From Streptomyces sp. A012304 (GTDB taxonomy: Bacteria; Actinomycetota; Actinomycetes; Streptomycetales; Streptomycetaceae), in NCBI RefSeq assembly GCF_026008495.1, contig NZ_BQUN01000034.1:1-64000 (forward strand): a stretch of 64,000 nt of DNA. Reading direction: 5' to 3'. The position numbers were made by a program, and so were the translations under genes. Positions 1-10,556 of this stretch are shown piece by piece. Numbering within the stretch: the first letter of the stretch is position 1; every line of letters starts with the position of its first letter. The notes under the pieces are model-generated. The model searched no databases. It was given only the letters and a program-made list of their open reading frames with translations, and was not told the origin of the DNA.

Positions 1-3000
1 ACAACGCCACATCACCCGACACCACCGCCACCGCCCCCGGACACTCCCCCACCCGCGCCTCGAAGAGCCGTACGAGGGTGTCGACAGGGGCCGGCTTCGG
101 CTCGGGCGTCGGCAGCAGCAGGCCGCGTTCGGCGTCGGTGAGCACGTCGAAGCGGCTCAGGCGTCGGTGCGGGTCGGCGATCGCGGACGTGAGCAGGCGG
201 ATCCAGCGCTCGATCATGCCGTCGACCGTCGCCGGGTCGAACAGGTCGGTGCTGTACTCCACGACGCCGGTGAGTCCGGCCGGGGTGCCGTCGGGCGCCG
301 TGCGCTCGGTGAGGTTGAAGGTGAGGTCGCACTTGGCGGTGCGGGTGGAGACGAGGCTGGTGGTGACATGCAGGCCGGGCAGGTCGAAGTCGCCGAGGGG
401 CGCGTTCTGCAGGGCGAGCATCGTCTGGAACAGCGGGTGGTGGGCGAGGGAGCGGGTCGGGTTCAGCTCCTCCACCAGGTGCTCGAAGGGCAGGTCCTGG
501 TGGGCGTAGGCGGCCAGGGTGCCCAGCCGGACACGGCCGAGGAGTTCGGTGAAGGTCGGGTCGCCGCTGGTGTCGGTGCGCAGGACGAGGGTGTTGACGA
601 AGAAGCCGATCAGGTCGTCCGCGGCCTCGTCGGTGCGGCCGGCGACCGGCGCGCCGATGGGGACGTCCGTGCCGGCGCCGAGCTTGTGCAGCAGGGCGGC
701 CAGCCCGGCCTGGAGCACCATGAAAAGGCTCGCGCCGTGGGTGCGCGCCAGGTCGCGCAGCTCGCGGTGGAGGCCGGCGTCCAGGCGCAGTTCGCGTTTG
801 TCACCGCGGTAGGTGGTCGCGTTGGGCCGGGGCCGGTCGGTGGGCAGGTCGACGCGTTCGGGAAGCCCGGCCAGGTTCTGCGTCCAGAAGGCCAGTTGGC
901 GGGCGGAGAGACTGTCCGGGTCGGTGGCGTCGCCGAGGAGGTCGCGCTGCCAGAGGGTGTAGTCGGCGTACTGCACCGGCAGCGGCGCCCAGTCGGGCTG
1001 CTCGCCTCGGCGGCGGGCCGCGTAGGCGAGGGTCACGTCGCGGGCCAGGGCGCCCAGGGACCAGGCGTCGCCGACGATGTGGTGGAGGACGAGCAGGAGG
1101 ACGTGCTCGTCGGGGGCGAGGGTGAACAGCTCGGTGTGCAGGGGTGGTTCGGCGGCCAGGTCGAAGACGCGGCGCGCGGCGGCGGTGAGCCGCTCCGGCA
1201 GTTCGCTCTCGGTGCTGTCGGTGGCGGGCAGGTGCGGTGCTGACCGCGGGGCGTCGAGGATCCGCTGGACGGGCACTCCGCGCTCGTCGGGGAAGACCGT
1301 GCGCAGGCTCTCGTGCCGGGAGACGACGTCGGTGAGGGCCTGGGCGAGGGCGGCGCGGTCGAGGGTGCCGGACAGGCGCAGGGCGAGGGGGATGTTGTAG
1401 GTGGGCCCGGTGCCCTCGATGCGTTGCAGGAACCACAGGCGGCGCTGGGCGGACGACAGCGGCACGGCCCCGGGCCGCGGGTGGGGGCGCAGGGCGGGAC
1501 GGGTGCGGCCGGAGTCCGCGGCGTCGAGGGCGGCGGCGACGCCGGTCACGGTGGGGGCGTCGAAGAGGTCGCCGAGCCGCAGGTCGGCGTCGAGGGCGGT
1601 GCGGATCCGGGACAGCAGGCGCATGGCCAGCAGCGAGTGCCCGCCGAGGGCGAAGAAGTCGTCGTCGACGCCGACCCGGGGCACGCCGAGGACGTCGGCG
1701 AACAGCTCGCACAGCAGTTCCTCGCGCGGGGTGCGTGGGGCGCGGCCGGACGTGGGGGCGGTCGGCGCGGGGGCAGGCAGGGCCCGCCGGTCGAGCTTCC
1801 CGGAAGGGGTCAGGGGCAGGGCCTCGAGCGGGACGAAAGCGGCCGGGACCATGTGGTCGGGCAGGTGGTCGCACAGGTGGTCGCGCAGCAGCTCCGGACG
1901 GGGTTCGGCGCCGGGTGCGGGAACCACGTAGGCGACGAGACGCGGGCCCGACCCGTCGTCGTCACGGGCGACGACGGCCGCCCGGGCCACGGCCGGGTGG
2001 GTGGCCAGCCGTGCCTCGACCTCGCCGGGTTCGATACGGAAGCCACGGATCTTGACCTGCTCGTCGGCCCGGCCGAGGTATTCCAGCGCCCCGTCGGAGG
2101 TACGTCGGACCAGGTCGCCGGTGCGGTACATGCGGCTGCCGGGCGGGCCCCAGGGGTCGGCGACGAACCGCTCGGCGGTCAGGCCGGGCCGGTTCAGATA
2201 GCCGCGGGCCAGGCCGGCGCCCGCGATGTACAGCTCGCCGGGGACTCCCGTCGGCACGGGCTCCAGGGCGCTGTCGAGGACATGGGCGCGGGCGCCGGTG
2301 ACCGGGTGGCCGATCGCGGGGCGCGGCGCGGCGGCGACGGGGGTCGTGAGCGCGTCGACGGTGCACTCGGTCGGCCCGTAGAAGTTGAAGGACCGTACGC
2401 CCTCGGCGGCGCGCAGATCCCGCCAGAGCCGCTCGGGCACGGCCTCGCCGCCGACGACGACCACGGACGGCCGCCACCGGCCGCCGTCACCGCCGTTTCC
2501 GTCGCTGTCGTCTCCGTCGCTGTCGTCGAGGAGGCCGTGGTCGAGGAGGACCCGCAGATACGACGGGGTGGTGTTGACGAGGTCGAGCCGGTGGCGGGCG
2601 AGATGGGCGAGGAAGGCGTCCGGGTCGGCCCAGGTGTCGCGGTCGAGGACATGCAGTTCGTGGCCGGCGAACAGGCAGGCCAGCTGGTCCCAGGAGGCGT
2701 CGAACGACACCGACGTCGTCAACGCGACACGCATCCGAGGTCCTGCGGCCGACTCCACTGCGGGGAACAGGGTGCCCCGCTGGTGGAAGAACAGGTTGGC
2801 CACGCCCGCGTGCGAGGCGACGACGCCCTTGGGGCGTCCGGTGGAGCCCGAGGTGTGGATGACGTACGCCGGGTGGCGGGGGTCGCGGGCGACGGCGGGC
2901 GGAGCGGTCGCGGTGCGGGCGGCGAGCGCTGCGGCGGTGTCGGGGTCGTCGAGAACGACCAGGTGGGCCGCGGGGCGTCGCGGCAGGCGGGAGCGGACCG

Positions 3001-4678
3001 GATCGACGGTCACCAGGACGGCGGGGCGGGTGTCGTCGAGGAGGTCGGTGAGCCGGCCGGCCGGGTGGTCGGGGTCGAGAGGGACGTAGCCCGCGCCGGT
3101 CTTCAGCACGGCGAGGAGGGCCGCCACCAGCTCGGCGGAGCGGGGCAGCGCGAGGGCCACCAGCCGCTCCGGGGCGGCGCCGTGGGACGTCAGCAGGTGG
3201 GCGAGGCGGTTGGCCCGGGCGTCGAGTTCGGCGTAGGTGAGGGTGGCGTCCGGGGCGGTGACGGCGACGGCGTCGGGGGTGCGTCGGACCTGTTCCTCGA
3301 AGAGGTCCGCGAGATGGGCCGCGCGGGCCGGGGGCGGCTGCGGGGTGCTCACATCGGTGGGCGGCGCGAGCAAGAGGCGTCCGACGGGCAGGTCGGGGTC
3401 GATCTCGGCGAGCTGCTCCAGCAGGTGACCCAGGGCGCGCTGGTGGCCGCGCCGCTCGTCCTCGTCCCAGGCGTCGGCTGCCGCGTGGAGTTCGACACGC
3501 GGCCCGTTGCCGTCGCGGCGGTCCAGCGCCCAGACGGCGAGGTCGGCGACCGAGCTGCGGGAGAGACTGTGCGCGGTGGCCGGGAGCCCGGCGAAGCGCA
3601 GGTCGCTGTCGTAGGACATGACGTTCACGACGGCCGAGCAGAACGAGCCGGGGACGCCGGGCAGGCCCAGGTCGCGGTGGATGTCCTCGCCGCGGTAGCG
3701 CTGGTGGTCGGTGGCCGCCCGGACCTCGCGGGCGACGTGCGCGACGAGCGCGGACCAGGTCGTGTCGGGGCATACGGTCAGCCGCAGGGGCACCATGTTG
3801 GAGACCACGCCCGGGGTGGCCAGCAGGCAGGGGTCGGCGGCGCGGCCGGTGACGGGCAGACCGAGGACGAGGTCGTGGGCGCCGGTGCGGCGGTGCAGGT
3901 ACAGCGCGACGGCCGCGATCAGGACCCGCGACCAGCGCACGCCGACGCGTTCGGCCGCCGCCTCCAGCACACCGCAGCCGTCTCCGGTGGTGATCGGCAG
4001 GCGCTGCGAGCCGCTGCCCGGGTCGGCGGAGGCCCGGCCGATGCGGACGGGTTCGGAGAGAGCCGTGAGGCGTGCGGTCCAGTGGGCCCGGTCGGCCGCG
4101 CGCTGCTCGGAGGCGTGGTAGGCGGTGTCGGCGTCCACGACGTCGCACAGGGAGGGGAAGGGAGTGGGCTCCGGCGTGCGGCCCTCGACGAGCGCCGTGT
4201 GGACGGCGGCCACGCGCCGGGCGAAGAGCGCGTAGCCGAAGCCGTCGCTGACCAGGTGGTGGTAGCTGTGGTACCAGAGGTGACGGTCGTCGGAGAGCTT
4301 GATCAGTGCTTGGCTGAAGAGGGCGTCGCGGGCGAGGTCGAGGGGCCGGTCGCGGTCGGCGGTCATCCACTCCAGGGCGGCGGCGTGCGGATCGTCCCGG
4401 TCGCTCAGGTCGAGGTGGTGGGGGTTCCAGTCGGTGGGCACCCGCAGGATCTGCCGCGGTCCGTCGGCGCTCTCGGTGAAGCGCACGTGCAGGGCCTCGT
4501 TCTCGGTGACGGCCTGGCGCAGCGCCGAGAGGAACAGGTCGGCGTCGAAGGGTCCGTGGAGTTCCAGATACTCGCCCACGCGGTAGCCCGGCAGCATCCC
4601 GTCCGTCCGCTGTTCGGCGAGCCAGAGTTCGCGCTGAGCCGCCGTCAGGGGCAGGGCGACGTCATCGCGAGCAGACAT
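1..4678 (-). CDS. Non-ribosomal peptide synthetase, N-terminal part (C-A-PCP-C-A...), runs off the window
   Basis: Assembly-line enzyme that activates amino acids as adenylates, loads them on carrier domains and joins them. The minus-strand frame is open from an ATG at 4678 (ribosome site GGAGGT just upstream) to the window edge, at least 1559 codons. First a condensation domain (about 4660-3390) with the active-site motif HHLVSDG near 4250; its N-terminus resembles the single C domain of EntF. Then an adenylation domain (about 3350-1810) with [15 protein letters not shown] and a closing PSGK motif; a carrier domain with GGHSLL, the phosphopantetheine serine codon at 1634-1636; and a second condensation domain whose motif reads HHIVGDA near 1080, where the usual last residue is Gly. 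A further adenylation domain begins below 90. The A domain has an Asp/Gly/Ser-rich insert near 2490-2530 and FDASWDQ at core A4, one residue shorter than GrsA, so I do not predict the substrate. No thioesterase is visible because the 3' end is missing. Confidence 0.95.
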   Translation of the reverse strand, partial: MSARDDVALPLTAAQRELWLAEQRTDGMLPGYRVGEYLELHGPFDADLFLSALRQAVTENEALHVRFTESADGPRQILRVPTDWNPHHLDLSDRDDPHAAALEWMTADRDRPLDLARDALFSQALIKLSDDRHLWYHSYHHLVSDGFGYALFARRVAAVHTALVEGRTPEPTPFPSLCDVVDADTAYHASEQRAADRAHWTARLTALSEPVRIGRASADPGSGSQRLPITTGDGCGVLEAAAERVGVRWSRVLIAAVALYLHRRTGAHDLVLGLPVTGRAADPCLLATPGVVSNMVPLRLTVCPDTTWSALVAHVAREVRAATDHQRYRGEDIHRDLGLPGVPGSFCSAVVNVMSYDSDLRFAGLPATAHSLSRSSVADLAVWALDRRDGNGPRVELHAAADAWDEDERRGHQRALGHLLEQLAEIDPDLPVGRLLLAPPTDVSTPQPPPARAAHLADLFEEQVRRTPDAVAVTAPDATLTYAELDARANRLAHLLTSHGAAPERLVALALPRSAELVAALLAVLKTGAGYVPLDPDHPAGRLTDLLDDTRPAVLVTVDPVRSRLPRRPAAHLVVLDDPDTAAALAARTATAPPAVARDPRHPAYVIHTSGSTGRPKGVVASHAGVANLFFHQRGTLFPAVESAAGPRMRVALTTSVSFDASWDQLACLFAGHELHVLDRDTWADPDAFLAHLARHRLDLVNTTPSYLRVLLDHGLLDDSDGDDSDGNGGDGGRWRPSVVVVGGEAVPERLWRDLRAAEGVRSFNFYGPTECTVDALTTPVAAAPRPAIGHPVTGARAHVLDSALEPVPTGVPGELYIAGAGLARGYLNRPGLTAERFVADPWGPPGSRMYRTGDLVRRTSDGALEYLGRADEQVKIRGFRIEPGEVEARLATHPAVARAAVVARDDDGSGPRLVAYVVPAPGAEPRPELLRDHLCDHLPDHMVPAAFVPLEALPLTPSGKLDRRALPAPAPTAPTSGRAPRTPREELLCELFADVLGVPRVGVDDDFFALGGHSLLAMRLLSRIRTALDADLRLGDLFDAPTVTGVAAALDAADSGRTRPALRPHPRPGAVPLSSAQRRLWFLQRIEGTGPTYNIPLALRLSGTLDRAALAQALTDVVSRHESLRTVFPDERGVPVQRILDAPRSAPHLPATDSTESELPERLTAAARRVFDLAAEPPLHTELFTLAPDEHVLLLVLHHIVGDAWSLGALARDVTLAYAARRRGEQPDWAPLPVQYADYTLWQRDLLGDATDPDSLSARQLAFWTQNLAGLPERVDLPTDRPRPNATTYRGDKRELRLDAGLHRELRDLARTHGASLFMVLQAGLAALLHKLGAGTDVPIGAPVAGRTDEAADDLIGFFVNTLVLRTDTSGDPTFTELLGRVRLGTLAAYAHQDLPFEHLVEELNPTRSLAHHPLFQTMLALQNAPLGDFDLPGLHVTTSLVSTRTAKCDLTFNLTERTAPDGTPAGLTGVVEYSTDLFDPATVDGMIERWIRLLTSAIADPHRRLSRFDVLTDAERGLLLPTPEPKPAPVDTLVRLFEARVGECPGAVAVVSGDVAL

Positions 4679-5112
4679 GGGGATACCTCCAGGAGTGCTG
4701 TGGGCGGAGCTCGAGGCCGCCGGCGCGCGGCGGAAGGAAGCGAGGGGCCCTGCGGGGCGGGGCGGGGGGCGGCGCTCGCCGGGACGGAGCACGAGCGGGG
4801 CCGGGACATGGCCGGTCGGTCCCCCTCGCCCTGGGCGGGACGCGGGCGGGCCGACGGCAGCGGGCGGTTCACCGGTCGTCGTGCGGACCGCCGCGGCGGG
4901 ATGCCGCCGGACGGCCCGGCGCCACGGGGAGAGGCGGGGCGCGGGCGGTTCGGCCTGCCGTGACGCGCGGTCGCGGCGGGACAGGGGACGGTGGAGGGCT
5001 GGCGACGCGGAGTCGGGGCGGGACGAAGTGCGGCGGGGGTGACGACGCGGAGTCGGGAGGCGAGGCGAGGTGGCAGGGTGCGGCAGGGTGGCGCGGGCCG
5101 GTGGGCGTCGGG
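4679..5112. other. 434-bp spacer between exporter and NRPS with a 14-bp direct repeat
   Basis: No convincing gene. The spacer is very GC-rich and holds two exact copies of GACGCGGAGTCGGG at 5004-5017 and 5044-5057, 40 bp apart. It lies upstream of the NRPS start and could carry a promoter for that gene. Open frames read here on either strand have no family features. Confidence 0.5.
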
Positions 5113-7455
5113 TCAGGCCGCCCTGTCGCCGGCCTGGAGGTGCCACAGGGAGGCGTAGAGCCCGTCGCGGGCGAGGAGTTCGGTGTGCGTGCCCTGCTCG
5201 GCGACGAGGCCGCCCTTGTCCAGGACGTAGATGAGGTCCGCGTTGCGGATCGTCGACAGGCGGTGGGCGATGATGATCAGGGTGCGGTTCTCGGCGAAGG
5301 TGCGCAGGGTGCGCTGGATGGCCGCCTCGGTCTCGTTGTCCACGGCGGAGGTGGCCTCGTCGAGGACGACGACGGGTGCGTCCTTCAGGATGGCCCGGGC
5401 CAGGGCGATGCGTTGTTTCTGACCGCCCGACAGGGTTGCGCCGCGCTCACCGATCATCGTGTCGTAGCCATCGGGCAGGGCCGCGATGAAGGGGTGGGCC
5501 TCGGCCATGCGGGCGGCGTCGACCAGGCGGGCGTCGGGGGCGTCGAAAGTGCCGTAGCGAATGTTGTCGGCGATGGTGCCGTCGAAGAGGAACGGGTCCT
5601 GCGAGACGAATCCGACGGCGCGGCGCAGGTCGTGCCGGGACAGCTCGCGCACGTCCCGCCCGTCCAGGAGGACCCGGCCGGAGTCGGTGTCCTGGAAGCG
5701 CATCAGGAGTTTGGCGATGGTGGTCTTGCCGGAGCCGGTGGCGCCGACGATGCCGGTGACCCGGCCGGGGTCGATGCGCAGCGAGAGGTCCTTCAGGACG
5801 GGGGGCCGGCCGGGGTAGGAGAAGTGGACGCGCTCCAGGGCGACGGCGCCCCGGACGTCCGCCACGTCGACGGGGTGTTCCGGGCCGACGGGCTCGGTGG
5901 GCAGTGCGTGCAGGTGGCGGACGCGGTCGTAGGCGGTGAGAGTGCGCTGGTACTCGTCCACGATGGTGCCGAGGCGGGTGAGGCGCAGCAGGACCTGCTG
6001 GGGCAGGCCGATGAGGGGGCTGAACACTTCGAAGGGCAGGGTGCCGTTGAGGACCGAGCGGCCGCCGAGGAGGAGGGTGCCGGTCATGGAGGCGGTGGTG
6101 CAGGCACGGATGGTCTCGGCGTGGCGGACGGTGCTGCGGTCGGTGCGGTGGTCGCTGTCCCGGCAGGCGTCGCTGAGCCGTTCGACGCGGTCGGCCTCGT
6201 ACTCCTCCGTGCAGAAGCTCTTGACGGTGGCGCCGGCCTCCAGGCTGTTGATCAGCCGGCTGTGCAGCTGGGTCTTGTGTTCGCTGGAGACGGCGTAGTC
6301 GGAGGCGACGCGGTCGTGATAGTGGAAGGACAGCCAGGCCACGATCGGCATGGGCAGGAAGGCGATCCAGGCGATCTCTGGGGCCAGGAACAGGAAGGCG
6401 GGCACCAGCACCAGGAAGCTGGTGGCGAGTTGGACGATGTCGTTGGCGGAGTGCGCGAAGAAGTTGCCCAGTTGGGTGACCTCGTCGGTGAGGACGCCGG
6501 CGATGCGGGTGGTGCGCTCGCCCTCCAGGTGGCCCAGTTCGAGTTTCTGCACGTGGGCGTAGGTGGAGTTGCGCCAGTCGTGCTGGACGTCCTGGCCGAG
6601 CTTGCGCCATTCGACGTTGGCGGCGTAGGAGAGGCCGGCGACTCCGGCGCAGGCCACGGCGGCGGCTCCCGCCAGGAACCACAACTGGGCGGAGGCGGTG
6701 GTCAGTCCGAGGGCGAGGAGCGGGGCGGCCTCCCCCTTGATGAGCACCAGCGCGATCCAGCCGAGGAACACGCCCAGCGCCACCTCGGTGAGCTGGCACA
6801 CGGCGGAGAGCGCGGTGGCGAGACACAACCGCGGTTTGTGGGGGCCGACCATGTCGAGCAGGGAACGCAGCGACGCCCTGGGGGGCGACGGGTCGTCGCG
6901 GACGGTGGTCGTGGAAGGCGGCGCCGCCGCGCGCATGGCGCGGCGGACGACGACGGCAGTGGCGGTGACGACCGCGCCGAGCACGACGAGCGGCTTGCGC
7001 AGGAGCTTGCCGGGTCCGAGGGCGATGGCGGCGGCCGTCGCACCACCGGCGACCGCCACGCCCGTGACGCGCGGCCGCCGTGGCGGGGTGGTTTTCTCGG
7101 GCGCCGGCCGCGGATCACGGGGGGACTGCGGATCACGGGGGGACTGCGGGCGCGTGCACCGGGAGACGGCCGACAAGGTGTCCCGTATCATTTTTCCGAC
7201 GTCGGCGGTTCCGAGCCCGCGGCTGTGACGTACGAGGACTCCTCCGGTGACATCGCTGACCCGGACCGACTCGATGCCGGGAATTGCCTCCAGTACGCCT
7301 CTGAAGACTTCCACGAAGTGCTTTCTTCCCACCATCTCGGGAATCTTCCAGCGCTGCCGTCCGGGAATCGCGGAGCACATCCTCGGCGCGTACGCCGTCC
7401 CCGTGTCGTCCCGGGCGGGCCGGTACTCGGCCGCAGTCCCCACCAGCAGTGTCAT
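5113..7455 (-). CDS. ABC exporter (fused permease-ATPase) with an HMA-like N-terminal domain
   Basis: Membrane exporter of the half-transporter type, expected to work as a homodimer. The 780-residue product starts with a region of about 100 residues (motif PGRQRWKIP, then a pattern like PGIESVRV and GGVLVRH) that resembles heavy-metal-associated domains but lacks the CxxC metal site. A Pro/Arg-rich linker and hydrophobic segments follow (residues about 125-165), then the six-helix permease core and the ATPase: Walker [10 protein letters not shown], signature LSGGQKQR, Walker [10 protein letters not shown] and H-loop IIAHRLS. Common ABC exporters are about 580-620 residues, so the N-terminal part is an addition. 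It lies 39 bp after the DUF5132-like gene and 434 bp before the NRPS on the same strand, suggesting export of the peptide or a metal-linked role. The substrate is unknown. Confidence 0.9.
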   Translation of the reverse strand: MTLLVGTAAEYRPARDDTGTAYAPRMCSAIPGRQRWKIPEMVGRKHFVEVFRGVLEAIPGIESVRVSDVTGGVLVRHSRGLGTADVGKMIRDTLSAVSRCTRPQSPRDPQSPRDPRPAPEKTTPPRRPRVTGVAVAGGATAAAIALGPGKLLRKPLVVLGAVVTATAVVVRRAMRAAAPPSTTTVRDDPSPPRASLRSLLDMVGPHKPRLCLATALSAVCQLTEVALGVFLGWIALVLIKGEAAPLLALGLTTASAQLWFLAGAAAVACAGVAGLSYAANVEWRKLGQDVQHDWRNSTYAHVQKLELGHLEGERTTRIAGVLTDEVTQLGNFFAHSANDIVQLATSFLVLVPAFLFLAPEIAWIAFLPMPIVAWLSFHYHDRVASDYAVSSEHKTQLHSRLINSLEAGATVKSFCTEEYEADRVERLSDACRDSDHRTDRSTVRHAETIRACTTASMTGTLLLGGRSVLNGTLPFEVFSPLIGLPQQVLLRLTRLGTIVDEYQRTLTAYDRVRHLHALPTEPVGPEHPVDVADVRGAVALERVHFSYPGRPPVLKDLSLRIDPGRVTGIVGATGSGKTTIAKLLMRFQDTDSGRVLLDGRDVRELSRHDLRRAVGFVSQDPFLFDGTIADNIRYGTFDAPDARLVDAARMAEAHPFIAALPDGYDTMIGERGATLSGGQKQRIALARAILKDAPVVVLDEATSAVDNETEAAIQRTLRTFAENRTLIIIAHRLSTIRNADLIYVLDKGGLVAEQGTHTELLARDGLYASLWHLQAGDRAA

Positions 7456-7494
7456 TTTCTGTCGATCCCCGAGTGTCTTGCCGAACGCGGTGTT

Positions 7495-7842
7495 TCAGTG
7501 ACCCTTGCCGGCGACGGCGGGTGGGCGCCCCTTGGCGGGTCCCTTGGGCTGTCCGTCAGACGCGGCGCCGTCCTGGGGCGCCGACTGAGGTTGTGGCTGC
7601 GGCTGCGGCTGCGGCTGTCGCTCACGGTCCCCGCCGTCGGCCATCTGCGCGGCCACGACCTCGGCGGTGACCTCGGCGGCGAGGTCCTGCAGACCCTCGC
7701 CCGCCTCATGGGCGGCCCGTTTCACTTCCAGCACCAGTCCCACGGAGGTCTTGACGAGACCCCGCATCAGCGGCTTGACGACCCTTTTGGCCAGGGGGGC
7801 GGCGATGAGGCCGATCAGGAACGGCGGAACTACAGGAGGCAT
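7495..7842 (-). CDS. Small DUF5132-type protein with a Gln-Pro repeat tail
   Basis: A 115-residue protein of unknown function. Residues 1-30 are hydrophobic and basic (PPFLIGLIAAPLAKRVVKPL), followed by an amphipathic helical stretch rich in Glu and Ala (about 30-68), the pattern I associate with DUF5132 proteins. The C-terminal third is low complexity with a run of Gln-Pro dipeptides at about 76-86. The ATG at 7842 has a good AAGGAG ribosome site 9-10 bases upstream. It is the first gene of a likely operon with the exporter 39 bp downstream. From memory, DUF5132 genes often lie beside HMA-type metal transport genes, which fits the HMA-like domain of the exporter; this is recalled association, not something the sequence proves. 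Confidence 0.7.
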   Translation of the reverse strand: MPPVVPPFLIGLIAAPLAKRVVKPLMRGLVKTSVGLVLEVKRAAHEAGEGLQDLAAEVTAEVVAAQMADGGDRERQPQPQPQPQPQSAPQDGAASDGQPKGPAKGRPPAVAGKGH

Positions 7843-8131
7843 GACTCAGTGCTCCTTTTATCCTCAAGGGGTTCAGGCGGTTTCTTCGGCTTTTTGCTCC
7901 GTCGTATTCCGCCGGAGGCTGCGGACCAGAAACAGGCTAACGGAGTTTCAGCAACGCAAACGCCACAGGTCGGAGCACCTTCACCCGGACGGGTAACCGA
8001 ATGGCGGCAAACCGATGGGTTCAGGCCACGGGACGGGTGCCGGACGGCGCGGAAGCCCGTGTGCCGACCGCCGGAATCAGAGGACGACGGCCGACCTTTC
8101 CCTATGGATTTCACTCACTGTGCGGTTCCTT

Positions 8132-8164
8132 ATTCGGCCAAGAAAAACCCTGTCAGGGCCGAAT
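8132..8164. promoter_or_regulatory. Inverted repeat ATTCGGCC-N17-GGCCGAAT
   Basis: Perfect 8-bp arms at 8132-8139 and 8157-8164 with an A-rich 17-bp spacer, about 290 bp upstream of the DUF5132-like start. It could be a regulator site or an RNA hairpin. No known regulator is assigned. Confidence 0.35.
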
Positions 8165-8565
8165 GCAAAAGCCTTCACCACAACGGGGGAATACGAGGAT
8201 GCTTTCACGCCACACGCGACGGGTGTGACGGACGGGCGGGGCACCCCGTGTGCCCAGTGCCCGCACGGGCCGCGGCGTGTGCGCGGTGGGCCGTACGGGG
8301 CGTCATCCGGACACGGCGCGGGTCCCCGCGCCCACGCCGGGCGGGGCACCATGGGCGGATGCCGTGCCCGCCTCCGCCCGTCGGACGGCGCCCGGGCGTG
8401 ACCTACGGCCGCGCCCTCGGCGTGACGGCCGTGCCTCCTGGCGTGACGGCCGCGCCCCGGCATGACGGCCGCCGAACGGCTCCGGGCGGTGGCGGTGACG
8501 ACGACGTCACCGTGCGGGCTCCTCGTGCGGGTCGTCGGCCTGCTGCCCGTCATCCGCCTCGCGGG

Positions 8566-8649
8566 TGTCGGCGTTCCGCGCCGTGATCTTCGGCGCGGGG
8601 GCGCGCGTCGCGCGGCTGTCGGTGTTCTGCGCGGTGGTCTTCGGCGCGG
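8566..8649. repeat. Imperfect 33-bp direct repeat
   Basis: Two copies at 8566-8598 and 8617-8649 share 28 of 33 bases by eye and are offset by 51 bp. They lie in the non-coding region after the mannanase gene. Function unknown. Confidence 0.45.
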
Positions 8650-8755
8650 CACGGCGGACGGGCGTGCGCCGGGTGGTGTGCCACTTCCCGGGCGAGCCCG
8701 GCCGGCGACCGGTGAGGGCCCTGTCGGTGCCCCCGCCGATCGCCGGAACGGGTCC

Positions 8756-10414
8756 TCAGGACGTGGTGCAGGGCGCCCCGTTGAGGGTGAACGCGGCCGG
8801 CGCCGGGTTGGTGGCGCCCTTGGCGCCGATGAAGCCGACGGTGACCGAACCGCCCACGGAGATCGTGGACGTGTACGAGGCTGCGGCGACGCTCACCGAG
8901 CCACCGTTCTGCGTGGGGGCCCCGCCCCACATGTTGGTGATGGTCTGGCCGCCCGTGAAGGCGAAGGCGAGCGTCCAGCCGTTGACGGGTGAGGTGCCGG
9001 TGTTGCGGATGGTGATCTCGCCCTGGAAGCCGCCCTGCCACTCGTTGACGGCACGGTAGGCGACGGCACAGGTGCCGGTCGGGGCGCTCGCGGTGGTGAC
9101 GTTCACCGTGGCCGAGCGGGCCGAGCGGTTGCCGGCCGCGTCACGGGCGTACACCGCGAAGGTGTAGGGGGTGGCGGCCGTCAGGCCGGTGACGGTGACG
9201 CTGTTCGCGGTGGCGGCGGCCACCGTGGTCTCGGAGCCGCCGCTGACGCGGACGACGTCGTAACCGGTCACGCCAACGTTGTCAGTGGCCGCGCCCCAGC
9301 CGAGGGTGACGGAGGTGGCGGTCACGGCCGAGACGGTCGGGGTGCCGGGTGCGGTCGGGGCCTGGGTGTCGCCCGGGGTGCCGCCGCCGAAGACGGTGGC
9401 CTCCTTGGACGTCTGGACGATGCCGTTGGGGCCGTTGAAGATGCGCTGGCCCCAGGAGCTGAGGCGGCTCGGGTCGAAGTCGATCGCCAGGTCGAGGATC
9501 GGGTCGGTGTTGCCGCTCCAGGACCACGCCAGGTAGCCGAGCTTGAGCTGCTGGGCGGTGGCCATCATGGTGTCCTCGTCCGGGTCGCCCCACTGGTCGG
9601 CCGGACCTCCGAACTCACCGATGAGGATGGGCAGTTTCGCTGCGACGAAGGCGTTCAGGTAGTCGGTGATCTCCGCCGCGGTGTCGAAGACGCTGTACAT
9701 GTGGATCGAGAAGATCAGATTGCCGGTGGGGTCGGCGTCGTAGACGGACCGGGCGTTGGCGCGCATCACGCCCTGCCAGTCCTGGCCCCAGTTGGGGGCG
9801 TCCACCATGATCGTGTGCTGGAAGCCGGCGTCGCGCAGCTTCTTGACGGCGGCGATCGTCGGCGCGGTCCAGCCCTCGGGGTTGGTGTTGCCCCAGGGCT
9901 CGTTGCCGATGTTGACGATGATGTAGTCCTCTTCGCCCTCCAGGACGTCCTTCAGGCCGATCCAGTAGTCGGCCGCGTGGTCGAGGGTCCCGGCCGCGGC
10001 TTCCTCGCCGTAGCCGGTGGTGTCGTGCACCTCCAGTACGCAGATGAGCCGGTTGGCCTTGCACTGGGCGATCACGTTGGCCACGTCCTGGGCGCTGTTC
10101 TCGGTCCAGCGGTGTCCGTCGGAGAGGACGACACGGACGGTGTTGGCGCCGAACGCCTTGACGTCGGCCAGTGACTGGGTCTCGCCGGGGTACCAGGTGT
10201 GGGCGTGGTTGACGCCGCGCATGACGAAGTCGTTGCCGTTGCCCTCGAGCAGACGGCCGTTGCTGATGTGCAGGCCGGTGGCGAGGGTGCCGGGCCGGGG
10301 CGGGGCCGCCTGGGCGGCGGCCGGTGTGAGGAACCCGAGGGTGACGGCCGTTCCGAGGAGGGCGGCCAGTAGGGTCCTGGTGATGGTGCGTGACGTGCTT
10401 CTTGCTCTTCTCAC
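8756..10414 (-). CDS. manA: Secreted GH5 endo-beta-1,4-mannanase with FN3 and CBM2 domains
   Basis: Extracellular enzyme that cuts mannan backbones. The 552-residue product has a twin-basic signal peptide (hydrophobic 14-36), a GH5 catalytic domain at about 40-345 with acid/base Glu172 in NIGNEP and nucleophile Glu267 in LIGEFGG, a fibronectin type III domain at about 353-440, and a C-terminal carbohydrate-binding module of CBM2 type (about 447-552, paired Cys near its ends). The text around GHRWTENSAQDV and VLEVHDTTGYG is typical of Streptomyces bacterial-type mannanases (GH5_8) rather than GH5 cellulases. The start is a GTG at 10414 with GGAG upstream. A perfect CebR box 53 bp upstream implies repression that is relieved by cello-oligosaccharides. 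Some GH5 enzymes of this type have side activity, but mannanase is the best call. Confidence 0.9.
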   Translation of the reverse strand: MRRARSTSRTITRTLLAALLGTAVTLGFLTPAAAQAAPPRPGTLATGLHISNGRLLEGNGNDFVMRGVNHAHTWYPGETQSLADVKAFGANTVRVVLSDGHRWTENSAQDVANVIAQCKANRLICVLEVHDTTGYGEEAAAGTLDHAADYWIGLKDVLEGEEDYIIVNIGNEPWGNTNPEGWTAPTIAAVKKLRDAGFQHTIMVDAPNWGQDWQGVMRANARSVYDADPTGNLIFSIHMYSVFDTAAEITDYLNAFVAAKLPILIGEFGGPADQWGDPDEDTMMATAQQLKLGYLAWSWSGNTDPILDLAIDFDPSRLSSWGQRIFNGPNGIVQTSKEATVFGGGTPGDTQAPTAPGTPTVSAVTATSVTLGWGAATDNVGVTGYDVVRVSGGSETTVAAATANSVTVTGLTAATPYTFAVYARDAAGNRSARSATVNVTTASAPTGTCAVAYRAVNEWQGGFQGEITIRNTGTSPVNGWTLAFAFTGGQTITNMWGGAPTQNGGSVSVAAASYTSTISVGGSVTVGFIGAKGATNPAPAAFTLNGAPCTTS

Positions 10415-10466
10415 TGCGACTCCAGGGAGTGAGCGCCCGGGTGGGTCCGGGCATCGGAAAGAAGCT

Positions 10467-10480
10467 TGGGAGCGCTCCCA
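10467..10480. promoter_or_regulatory. CebR box TGGGAGCGCTCCCA between mannanase and Vgb-like genes
   Basis: Exact 14-bp palindrome identical to the CebR consensus known from Streptomyces cellulose and cellobiose genes. It lies 53 bp upstream of the mannanase start and 77 bp upstream of the divergent Vgb-like start, so it can act on either or both promoters. Confidence 0.88.
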
Positions 10481-10556
10481 TCAAGCCACCATGCCGGGTA
10501 CACGTCAACCCGCTTGGCATGGTGCTCCCCCGAGAGAAAGAAGGACGGAGGCCTCT

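Larger units (their letters stand above)
7843..8755. other. 913-bp non-coding region upstream of the DUF5132-exporter-NRPS genes
   Basis: I see no gene here. The part from about 7850 to 8230 is less GC-rich than its surroundings and probably carries the promoter for the minus-strand genes. It contains an inverted repeat at 8132-8164. The part nearest the mannanase stop holds an imperfect 33-bp direct repeat at 8566-8598 and 8617-8649. In the frame continuing from the mannanase stop, a stretch without start codons looks protein-like, but this is ordinary GC-frame bias. Confidence 0.5.

Noticed and set aside
1313..4963. Long open plus-strand frame across the NRPS region
   Set aside because: Low-complexity Gly/Val/Arg translation; the opposite strand has intact C, A and PCP motifs in one uninterrupted frame.
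7934..7941. AGGCTAAC, a partial match to the Streptomyces iron box, upstream of the DUF5132-exporter-NRPS genes
   Set aside because: Only the central 8 of 19 bases agree and the flanks fit poorly, so there is no support for DmdR-type iron control.
7843..8755. Several short open frames in the 913-bp gap
   Set aside because: No ribosome sites, family motifs or consistent codon pattern; Arg/Pro/Gly-rich frame shadows.
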